NCBI RefSeq assembly: GCF_019038465.1
Contig: NZ_JAFKRH010000026.1
Location: forward strand, 36,984-100,983
Length of the DNA: 64,000 bases
Source of the DNA: Synechococcus sp. CCY 0621
GTDB taxonomy: Bacteria > Cyanobacteriota > Cyanobacteriia > PCC-6307 > Cyanobiaceae
Direction of reading: 5' to 3'
Part shown: positions 51,573 to 62,400 of the stretch, piece by piece
Layout: every line of letters starts with the position of its first letter
Position numbering within the stretch: position 1 is the first letter of the stretch
Notes under the pieces: generated by a model
Seen by the model: only the letters and a program-made list of their open reading frames with translations
Database searches by the model: none
Told to the model about the DNA's origin: nothing
Translations under genes and position numbers: made by a program

Positions 51573-53285
51573 GTGAACAGCCAGAAAGCCAATGCCGTTG
51601 CTGCAGCGATGGCCAGACAACGGCCGCGCTGGCGGCGAGCCGCCCTGACCCTGACCCTGACCCTGACCCTGACCATCGGCCTGGCGGCGCTCCAGCCCCA
51701 ACCCCTGGCTGCGGCAACAGCCGCCGCGGAGGCTCCCGCCACGGCGGACCCGGTCAACACCGGCAGCTTTCGCCTCGGCACGGTGCGGATCCTGGGGGTG
51801 CCGGCGATCACGGTGGCCTCGCCAGCGCTGGACGCCGGCGGCGACAGCGGCCCGGAGGCCAGCGAGCGGGCCCGGGTGATCGAGGGCAACCTGAGCCAGC
51901 TGTACGAGCCCCGCAATCCCTGCACCGCAGGGGAGCGGGTCGGTGAGGCGCTGCTGGATCGCCTCAGCCTCAAGGGGACGAAGGCCACCTGTGACCCCAA
52001 CCATCTCGGCCTGCAGGGGGCACCGGAGGCCCTGCGCGTGGTGCTGCTGCGCCAGCCAGGCGGAAGCCGGCAGCTGGTGGCCCAGGTGCCCGGCCGCTCG
52101 AGCCCCTTCCCCCTGCTCACGGTCACCGAGCAGGACGCCGCGTTCAACGGCCTGCCGGCCGATGTGCTGGCCGAACAGTGGCGCGGCCTGCTGGAACGCC
52201 GCCTGCGCAGCGCCCGCGGCGTGTTCGGGAAGGAGCAGATCAACGGGCGCCTGCAGATCGCCCTGCTGTCCCTGGCCGGCCTGGCCCTGCTGATGGCCCT
52301 GGCGGTGGCGTTGTGGCGCTTCAGCCAGCGCGCGCTGCCCCGCCTGCAACGGCGCCGCGCCGAGCGACCGGGGCGCTTCGACCCCCTGCTGCTCCAGCTC
52401 ACCCAGGCCGTCAGCCGGCTCCTGACGGCGCTGGTGATCCTGCTGGGGGTGGCGATGGGCGCGGTACTGCTGCTGGCCTGGCCCGGCCAGATCCCGGCCG
52501 CCATCGATGTGTTGCTGCAGCCGCTGGTGGTGCTGCTGAAAGCGCTGCTGCTGCTGGTCGTGGCCATGGTGCTGCGGGGCCTGGTGGGGCTGCTGCTGAG
52601 CCAGTGGGCCAGCCATCTGGCCGTGAGCGCCGAGCACCGCGCCCGCCGCCGGCAGCGCTACCTGAGCCTGCTGCGGGTGCTGCGCCGGCTGGTGAACCTG
52701 GCCTGCCTGCTGCTGTTCGCGCTCTGGACGGTGCTCGGGATTCCCGTGTTGCGGGACCTCTCCAGCAATGCCGTCCTGGCCAGTGGGGCCGTGCTCGGCG
52801 CCCTGGCGCTGGTGTTCCAGGGGTTGCTGCGGGATTTCGTCGCCGGGCTGGTGCTGCTGCTCGACGACCGCTACGCCATCGGCGATGTGGTCGAAATCGG
52901 GGGCCGCTCCGGTGAGGTGGTGGATGTGGGGGTGCTGAGCACCGAGCTGCGCTGCGCCGATCAGCGGGTGGTGGTGGTGCCCAACAGCCACTGCGAGCAG
53001 GTGGTGAACCACACCAAGCTGCGCTCGGGGGCGGAAGTGACGCTGCTGCTGCCGCGCAGCATCAGCGATCTAGCCGGCGCCCTGGGCCTGATCGGCGAGG
53101 AACTGGCCGCCTTCGGCAGCGATCCGCATTGGGCCCCGAAGCTGCTGGAACCCCCGCGCCTGCTGGGCATCGAGGCGATGACGGAGCACGACCTCCAGGT
53201 GAAGGCCCTGCTGATCACCGAGGCGGGCCAGCAGGGCCCGGCCCGGCGGGAGCTGCTGGGACGCCTGGTGCAGCGGCTGCAGTAA
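51573..53285 (+). CDS. MscS family mechanosensitive channel
   Basis: A protein of up to 570 residues with a signal-like N-terminus, a periplasmic region (about 35-220), several helices and the MscS core: VLGALALVFQGLLRDFVAGL (TM3-like) then LLLDDRYAIGDVVEIGGRSG and VVVVPNSHCEQVVNHT. MscS channels open when membrane tension rises and let solutes out during hypo-osmotic shock. The GTG at 51573 and the ATG at 51609 are both possible; the latter gives a compact signal peptide. A hexamer repeat codes Leu-Thr repeats in the first helix. Confidence 0.92.
   Translation: MNSQKANAVAAAMARQRPRWRRAALTLTLTLTLTIGLAALQPQPLAAATAAAEAPATADPVNTGSFRLGTVRILGVPAITVASPALDAGGDSGPEASERARVIEGNLSQLYEPRNPCTAGERVGEALLDRLSLKGTKATCDPNHLGLQGAPEALRVVLLRQPGGSRQLVAQVPGRSSPFPLLTVTEQDAAFNGLPADVLAEQWRGLLERRLRSARGVFGKEQINGRLQIALLSLAGLALLMALAVALWRFSQRALPRLQRRRAERPGRFDPLLLQLTQAVSRLLTALVILLGVAMGAVLLLAWPGQIPAAIDVLLQPLVVLLKALLLLVVAMVLRGLVGLLLSQWASHLAVSAEHRARRRQRYLSLLRVLRRLVNLACLLLFALWTVLGIPVLRDLSSNAVLASGAVLGALALVFQGLLRDFVAGLVLLLDDRYAIGDVVEIGGRSGEVVDVGVLSTELRCADQRVVVVPNSHCEQVVNHTKLRSGAEVTLLLPRSISDLAGALGLIGEELAAFGSDPHWAPKLLEPPRLLGIEAMTEHDLQVKALLITEAGQQGPARRELLGRLVQRLQ
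51645..51674 (+). repeat. Five CTGACC repeats in the MscS signal region
   Basis: Five perfect tandem copies of CTGACC encode Leu-Thr repeats in the first hydrophobic segment. Because the unit is six bases, changes in copy number would alter helix length but not frame. Confidence 0.9.
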
Positions 53286-53491
53286 GCGTCATTGGCCGCA
53301 CATAGCGGATCTGGGCGCTCGCAGGGCCAGCATGGACACAAAGGGATTCAGACAAGATCAGACGGGGCAACAGGGCTGGAGTGGGGCCCACGATGCCGCG
53401 TGCGAATAACGCGGATTGAATGAACTTTCAAGAAGCTGGCCCAACCACCACGATTCGCGTACAGAGTTAATCAAATTTTCTGGTATTCCAC

Positions 53492-56400
53492 GTGGCGCTT
53501 TCAGCCTCGAGCCTCGTGGCCGGGATCCAGTCCCTCATCACGGATCTCGCCAGACAGGCCACCGGGGTGGACTTCGGCGAGGTGCCCCTCGTCGGCACTG
53601 TCGTCTCGCCCGTACAGGACCTGATCTTCGCCGATCTGCAGACCACCCTGACAAGCGCGCTGGATGGGGTGGGCGACAGTGCCGCCGCTCTCGCAGCGGC
53701 CTTGGATGCGATCGACGACGTGACCGCCTCCGTGAATGCTGAAGGCGGCATCGACATCACGATTGTCGATCGCTCCAGCACGGGCCTGAGCCCCAAGCCC
53801 TTCGATATCGGCGGAGCCGTCGGACCTGTGGGCCTGCAGCTGGGCGGAACCCTGGCCGTTGCCTTCGTCACCGATCTGAACATCGCCCTGCAGGTGGATG
53901 CGACCACGGGACAACTCTCCATCCGAAACAGTGGACAGCCAGAACTGAAGGTGGGCCTCGAAGCCTCCCTCTCGCTGGATGCCGGCGCCTCCCTGGGCAT
54001 CATCGACATCACGGTCAGGGACCGAGACACGAACACGCCGGAGCTGTCCTTCGCCGCCTCGATCGATCTGCCCTCCGGGGATGCCGGTGCACTGGCTCAA
54101 CCGATCAGCTTCGGCATTACAGGGCGAGCCGGACTGGATCTGGACATCCAGACCAGTGAGGTGGCAGGAGTTTTACCATCCGTGACAACAAATCTCATCC
54201 TGGAGTACGTCATCGGCAACCAGTCTCCGACGGTTGCCTTCAACGACATCACCATCAATCTCAGCGAGTTCTTTGGAATCTTTAAAGAAACTTTTGAAAC
54301 AGTCAATACCATTCTGGAAACCCAGCCGCTTGGAAAACTGCTGGACCTGACCACCGGTCCCGTGCCGGTCGTGAACGATCTTGCCAACAAGACAGGCGCG
54401 ACAGGTTTTCTGGATGTACTGCCAACCACATTCAAGGATGGTGTCGTCAGCCTGGTGGATCTGGCGAAGTTCAAAGACAGCGTCCTGAATGCGGATGGGA
54501 TCGCCCCCAATCTGCAGGATGCCTCTGCCTTCTTTGAAGGCCTCTCGACGATCAATTTCATCCGTACGCTGACTGGCCAGGCAGCAGGGGGAAGCATTAA
54601 TCTGGGCAACATCATCCTGTCCAACAACCCAGCCGGCCCAGAGTTCGCCTTCACAAGCCTCGTCGGAGCGGATGGCCTGGAAGAGTTGGACAGCTTCATT
54701 CGGGACTCCGGAATCCTTGGTGATGTGGCGGGCGCCATCAAAGAAAAGCTCACTGAAAGCTTCAGCGAAAACAGTGGTCTGTTCATTCCACTGCTGGAAG
54801 ATCCAAGCAAGATCATCGACCTTCTGTTCAAGAACAACGAACCGCTCATCCTGGCTGAGTTCAGGCTTCCACCGCTCGATATACATGAGCAGGAGGAAGT
54901 CTTCATTGCAATTCCCGGCCTGCCGATCGGTCTTTTGCTCAAGGCCAGCATTGACATCGAAGCCGGCCTTGCCGTTGGCTACGATACGGGTGGAGTGAGC
55001 GAAGGAGACTTTGCCAAAGGCTTGTACCTTTCGACCGCCGAAAGGGAAGGAACCATTACAGGTTACAGACCCATCTTCAGCCTGGGTACCGACACCAGCG
55101 CCGGTGGCGCCCTACGAGCTGGCCCGCTCAAAGCATCAATCACCGGTGGCATCGACGCCAACGTCGTTGGATACTTGGATGTCGATGAAACCGGTAAACT
55201 TCGCCTTGCCAATTTCCTGAACGGGGATGGCTGTTTTTTCGAAGTCCTTTCCGGTCGATATGGTACCAACTTGCGTGCTGAAATTGAAGTCGGCTTCGAC
55301 CCCTTCTCCTTCACACAGCGGATTCCCCTGGCGAATGCAACGCTCGCCGACTTCTCCTCCTTCTTCTGTACCCCCACCGACGGTATTGCAAGCCCACCCC
55401 TGAAAGGGCTGGCCACCATCGGCGCCGCACCCTTTGGCAGCCTGGATCTGGTGCTGAATACCGGCGACCGGGCCTCGCAGCGGGAGTTCATCGTCGAAGA
55501 TCGGCCCAGGGTGGCAGGCGAGGATATCGCCGAGGACTACGACATCCGCCTGGCCTTCGATGCCAACGGGAACGTGATCCATGGTGCCCTCGACATCTTC
55601 GGGATGGGGGTCAGCCAGCGGTTTGGCTCGTCGGAGACTCCGCTCGCCCTGATCGTCGGCAATCTGGGCGATGAAGACGACAGCCTGCTGATCCGCTCGG
55701 ATGTGGCAAACACATCGAACGTGAAAGGCGGGGCAGGGGCCGATTACATGGCCGGCGGCCGCGGCAACGACAGCTTCGAAGGTGAAGCCGGCAACGACAT
55801 CCTGATCGGCAACGACGGCGACGATTGGCTCAGCGGCGGTGCAGACAATGACGATCTTTACGGTGGCGTCGGCGCCGACCGCCTCGACGGTGGCGCCGAT
55901 AAAGACAAGGTCAGCTACGAGGACGCCAATCGGAGCCTGCTGTCCGGTGTTACCTTCTTTGAGGAGAACGGCAAACTGATCGGCTTCGGTGGTGAAGCCG
56001 AAGGGGATGTGCTGGACAGCATCGAGTACATCGTCGGCACCGCCTACAGCGACTACCTAATCTCCAGCACAGGCGGCGATCCGATCAGCACCCTCGAAGG
56101 CCGCGATGGTGACGACATTCTGGAAGGGGCCGCCAACAAGAACGACTTTCTGCTGGGCGGCCGCGGTGCCGATGTCCTGCTCGGCAAAGGCGGCCAGGAC
56201 GGCACCAGCTATGTGACGTCCTTTGGCGGCATCCACATCGACCTGCAACGCCGCATCAGCTTCGGCGGCGATGCCCAGGGCGACACCCTGGTGAGCATCG
56301 AGCGGGTTCAGGGTTCCGCCTATGCCGATGTGATCTTCGGCGACGGGGCTGCCAATGTCATCGATGGCTACTTCGATGACGATCGCCTGGCCGGCGGCGC

Positions 56401-59400
56401 TGGGCTCGACACGGTTTTCGGCGGCCTGGGGAACGATACGGTCTTCGCTCTGGGCGATGGCGACCGGTTGGATGGCGGCGGCTCTCTCAATGCTCCCGGC
56501 GTCGATCTGCTCACCTATCGCGTCCTGGGAGGTACGGGCGTCGTTGTCGATCTGAGGACGGGCGATGGCGGCGGCAACGACGTCATCGCCATGGCCCTCC
56601 GTGACGGCAGCCCCAACCCGGTGGTGGGATACAGCACCTTCGAAAATCTGGAAGGCACCGAGCAGGCCGACAGCCTGGGTGGGGATGATGCCGACAACAG
56701 CATCACTGGCCTCGGCGGCGCCGATACGCTCAAGGGGAATGACGGCAACGACACCCTGATCGGCGGCAGCGGTGCCGACCGTCACGAAGGTGGTGATGGC
56801 CTTGATCTGGCCGACTATCGAGGCGCAACCGGCCCCATTACGGCCAACCTGGCCACAGGCCTCGGCACCGGCAACGAGGCCCAGGGCGATACCTACGTCG
56901 CGATCGAGAACCTGCGCGGCTCCGACTTCTCGGACACGCTCGTTGGCGACAGCGAGGATAACGTGCTCGATCCGAGCCTGGGGTCGACAAACGTCTCCGA
57001 AATAGCCATCGGTGGCGGTGGCAACGACACGCTGATCATCGATTACTACAGGGGCGACATCGGCTCTGGCCTGGTCGGTGGATACGCGCTGGGATCGGTC
57101 AGTTCCGGCTCGTTCTCCCGTCAGGCCCTGAACAGCCTCGACTTGATCGACAGCGTCACCTTCTCCACGATCGAGACGCTGCGCATCGCAGGCACGTCCA
57201 AAGCGGACCTCCTTTTCGGCGGCGCCGGCAACGACGTGATCGCCACCGGCAGTGGCAACGACACAATCGTGGCCGGCATGGGGAACGATGTCATCGTCGC
57301 CGGAAGTGGTGACGACACGGTCAGCTACGGCACGAACGAGTTTCGCGCACTTCGCTCTGACGCAGGCAGCAACTACTTCCATCTGGTTGGCGGGCGAGGT
57401 GTCGACACCCTCCATGTTTCGCTGGGCGGTGTCGCTGAAGATGTCCTCCTAGCCGGTATTGACACCGCCGGAGAGAACAGCGGAGCGAACCTGACGCTGA
57501 CAAGCGGATCGGCCATCGAGGAATTCGAGATCCTCGGCGACATCGTCACCGGATCGGGAGACGACCTGCTGGTGCAGCTGGGGGAACACGACAACAGCTT
57601 CAGCACCGGTGACGGCAGTGATGTGATCCTGCCCGGATTGGGTCTTGACGTTGTGGATGGCGGCAGGGAGACGACAGGACTGTTTGTGCCCGATACCGAT
57701 GGCCAGGCAGATTCAACAATCATCGACACCGCTGCGTTCTATGGGGCGCCGGGCGATGTGCTGGTGCTCGATTACTCCTCGCTGACCGGCAGCCTCGGCG
57801 TGACAAGCTCGAGTGCAAGCATCAGTTCGGGGATCACGATTGCGCCTTCAATCGGCAATGTGCAGGGCACCAGCCTTCCACTGCTGACGAATGCTGGCCA
57901 CTACGCCGAAGGAACCAGCAATAACGTGAGCTTCACCGGGATCGAACGACTGTATGTCACCGGCACGGGCGCCAATGATGTACTTGTGGGCACCGGGATC
58001 GTCCTGAGGTCGCTCCAATCGGAAGGATTTCAGACCCTGAAGGGCGACGACATCCTGCGCGGCGGCGGCGGCAATGACCTGCTGCGTGGATACACAGGCG
58101 ACGACCTGCTCGAGGGCGGCGACGGCAACGACATCCTCTTCGGCACCAGTTCATCCAGTTCGTTTGACTCGGCCGAGGTCGACACGCTGGTCGGTGGCCT
58201 GGGGGCGGACTGGTTCGTGCTCGGCACGGAGGACGCTCGTTACTACTTCAGCCTTGAGGGGCCATCACCCAGCCATGCCCTGATCAGGGACTTCTCGATC
58301 GCCGAGGGCGACACCCTTCACCTCGACGGCAGCAGCAGCAACTATCGGAGCGAGCAAACCGCCAATGGCTCCTCTCTTCTTTTCCGCATTGTTGCAGGTA
58401 GTGGCGAGGACCTGGCAGCCAGGTTCGAAGGGGTGGCCAACATTGACCTTGGGGCCAGCTATGTGAAGTACAACACGGCCCTGTTCATCCCAGAGCCGGG
58501 CGCGAGCATCCCTGCCCTGGCAGCGTTTGCCGAACGATTCGATGCAGTGGAAGCCCTCGCTTCAGCCGGCGGATTCAGCGTCACCGAAACAGCGGACACC
58601 GCCACGCTCCTGGGCGCCCTCGGGGCCACCTCCGGCCTGTCCGGCATCCGCCTGAGCATCGAAGGATCGGGAGAGGCGAGCGGTGTGTTTGAGGGCGATC
58701 CCTTCGGCCTCGGTTCGGGCCTCGTCCTTTCCACCGGACGCGTCGAAGACCTGGTGGGGCCCAACACGAACACGCCGACCGCGTTGGGCGATCAGCTGAA
58801 CGATGTGGAATTCGTTTCGATCGGGGTGTCGGCCAACGGATCCCAGATCTTCAGGGCTGATCTTTCTGGTCTCGGCATCGATCTGCGCTCCCTCACCATC
58901 AGTGACAGCGGTAGCCGCCAGGGCGGCGCCAGCGGCGCTCTCAGCGGGTTCGACCTGGATGCCATCGTGCTCAGCACCAAAAGGCTTGATGCCGTCAACA
59001 GCAATACGGACCTCAACCTCGACTCCAGCCTGTCCAAGCTGGACGTCTTCGACTTCACTGCAGATGCTCTCAGTTTCCAGTCAGGATCACAACGAACCAC
59101 TAGTGCTAATTCACCGAATCTGACCGGATCGGTAAATGGTCTTGTGCAACAACGACTCGTGCGTCTTGATCGCTTCGAGACGCCCGGGACGGCCTCAATC
59201 AATGAGATTCCCTTAACCCTGGGCGACGGCGGCCGCATCAGCTTCAATCTTACCCAGCCCGTCAACACGGACGGCCCACTTTATCTCTATATCGGAGAGA
59301 GCGGTGGCTTTGGTGAAACGGCTGGCGCAGAGCTAAACCTCTCTTCTTCTCCAATCGCAGGGGATCGTGCGATGAGTACCGATCTGGGCTCGCCTGGACT

Positions 59401-62400
59401 CGTCGGAGATCAGACCAAACTGACCTATGCCTTCACCCCCGACGCCGGCCTCAACAAGATCCAGTTCCAGTTCGTTGTCTTTTCAGAAGCGCTGCCTGAA
59501 CTGACCAACGCAGCCCTCGCCGACATCTTCCGGATCCGGGTCAACGGCATAGATGTCGCCAGCCTGTCGGACGGGGCCTCGCTGACGCTCGACAATCTGC
59601 TCCCCCAGGCCTACGGACCTGCCCATCCCGATTTGATCCTGAACCCGCTGGGCGGGCAGACCCAAGCGGATGGCCATACACGGGTCCTCACCCTGAAGGC
59701 GCCGGTGAAATCCGGGGTGGAGAACCTGCTGGAGGTGGAAGTCATCGATACCGGCGATGCCTTCCTCGACTCCGGCATCCTGATCAAAGGCGGGTCGCTT
59801 GTGGCCACGACGGGTACGGACTTTCCGGATGTTCCACTTGAGCTTCCTGCGATTGAGCCCGTCACACCCGAGGGAACCAATGCACTCAGCATTGAACTCG
59901 TCAGCGCCGCATTCGGTCAGCCAGCAACCACAGGTATTAGGGACAGCTTCGGAATGGGCCCCACTTCCGTCTCGGCCGACGGCACAAAAGTTGCGTTCGT
60001 AAGCTCTGCCGGAAACCTCATCGACCCTCCAGCCTCCATTACTTCAGAAGTCTTTGTTAGAGACCTCATCACAGACACAACGACAAGAATTTCTTTTGGA
60101 GGAGTCGGACCGCTTGTCCAAAGAAGCTACGGATCAATATCAGCGGACGGAACCAAGGTGGCCTATATAGACGGCAGGTCTGCGATCACTGATGTACTTG
60201 TACACAACCTTACAACTGGCACTACAGCTACAACTTCTATCGGATTAAGTGGGGAGCAGGCCAATGGCTTCAGCTATTTTCCAGCCATCTCAGCCGATGG
60301 GAACAAGGTTGCCTTTTTCAGCAGCGCTTCCAATCTTGTTGCTGGTGACAATAACAATAGACTCGACATCTTTGTTCGGGACTTAGCAAGTGAATCCACA
60401 ACGATAATCCCACACGGCAGTTTTGATCCAGGATCAGTTGCGGACAACCAACTTTCAATATCAGCAGATGGGACAAAGATTGCCTACAGCCTGAAGCTTC
60501 CAGGAGACGTTGGTCCGGATATTTATGTCTTCGATATGATGTCCCGATCAACAACACTTGTTTCGGCTGCACCTAACGGCACAGCCACGGGTGCTTATGG
60601 CATTAGTTACTCACCGGTCATATCTGCCGATGGCACCAAAGTGGCTTTTTGGAGTGCCACGCCTAATCTCGTAGCAAACGATAGGAATGACCAATATGAC
60701 GTCTTTGTCCGCGATCTACTCACAAACACTACCACCATAGTCTCCGTAGGCATAGACGGAGAACTCGGCAACCGGATGAGCAGCAGCCCATCAATCTCAG
60801 CAGATGGGCGCAGTGTCGCATTCTATAGCGAAGCTTCAAATCTTATCGCAGGCGATTCCAATGGCGTTGGAGACGTTTTTGTTCGGGACCTTGCCACGAA
60901 AACGACGACGCGTGTTTCGGTCACCGGAGATGGCTTGGAAGCCAATCGTAGTAGTGGCGTCCCTTCCATCTCAGGGGACGGAAAGACCATTCACTTCTTC
61001 ACCTTCGCCAACAATCTCGGCTTTCTCGACAACAATTTTGGTGGCGATGTCTTTGTTGCACGCCTTGCAGATTTAGTAGATCCAGAAGATTTACCAAGTC
61101 TTTCAATCTCAGCCCTCAGCTCTCGAGAACCAGAGGGCGATACAGGTGTTGCCGAATACACATTCGCCGTAACTCGCACGGGCAATACAATTAGTCCTGC
61201 CAGTGCAGAGTATCGTATAAGCGGGAATGTCGACGCCGCCGACTTCGGAGGTGCATTACCCTTTGGTGTCATCTCTTTTGCTGCAAGCGAAACATCAAAA
61301 ACGCTCATTCTCAATGTCTCAGGGGATACAGATTCAGAAGCCCTAGAGATATTCAGAGTCACGCTATCGAATCCGATCGGCGCCACGATTGATACCAGTG
61401 TCGCGGCCGGAGTCATTCTTAATGACGATGATCTGCCACCCGTCGCCGGGAGCATATCGATCAACGATGTCACGATCACCGAAGGCGATGTCGGCACCAA
61501 GATCGCCACCTTCACCGTCACCCGCACAGCCGGCTTCGCAGCCTTTGACGTGACTGTCGCGACGGCAGACGGCTCTGCAAAGGCCGCAATAGATTACATT
61601 GCGTTGACGCCGGCACTGCTCAGCTTCGCTGCTGACGAGACGAGCAAGTCCATCAGCATCGCCATCCTGGGCGACGCTGCCTTCGAGCCCAGCGAGACCT
61701 TCTTCGTCAACCTGCTCAACCCGACCAACGGCGCCACGATCACCGACGCCCAGGCCCTCGGCACGATCACCAATGACGACGGGGCTGGCACCATCTCGAT
61801 CGGGGACGTGACCGTGAGCGAAGGCGATGCCGGCACCACCCTGGCCAACTTCACCATCACCCGTGCCGGCGGGAACGCTCCTTTCGACGTCACCTACCGG
61901 ACGTTGGGCGGAACGGCTACCCCCGGATCCGACTACATCGCCATCACCGATGGCACACTCAGCTTCGCGGCCGGCGATACCACCAAAACGATCTCTGTCA
62001 GCGTCAATGGCGACACCCTCGTGGAAGCCAGTGAAACATTCAGCGTCTTCCTCACCGGTGCCAGCGATGCCGCCGTACTGGGCAACAACACCGGCACCGC
62101 GACGATCACGAATGACGATGCCTCAGGCACGGTATCGATCGAAAGTCTTGCCGTAGTCGAAGGCGATTTAGGATTCCGTTCGGCCGAGCTCCACCTGACC
62201 AGAACGGGAGGCTCAGCCCCCATCGAAGTCACCTACACCGTGACGCCTGGAACGGCAGAACTCGGCTCCGATTATCAAGTCATCCTCCCTAACTCTGTCC
62301 AGTTCGCAGCGGGTGAGATGACGAAAAGGATTCCCATCTCGATCATCGGGGATACCACGGTCGAAGCAGACGAAACGTTCAATGTCAGCATCACCGGCGC

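Noticed and set aside
51558..53012. Minus-strand frame of 484 codons rich in Gln and His
   Set aside because: Antisense shadow of the MscS gene; low complexity and no start context.
56057..57415. Minus-strand frame of 452 codons
   Set aside because: Antisense of RTX repeats, which lack stop codons on the other strand because of the GG.G.D coding pattern.
55730..58160. Regularly spaced repeats as a CRISPR array
   Set aside because: They encode RTX nonapeptides in frame, vary in sequence and have no spacers.
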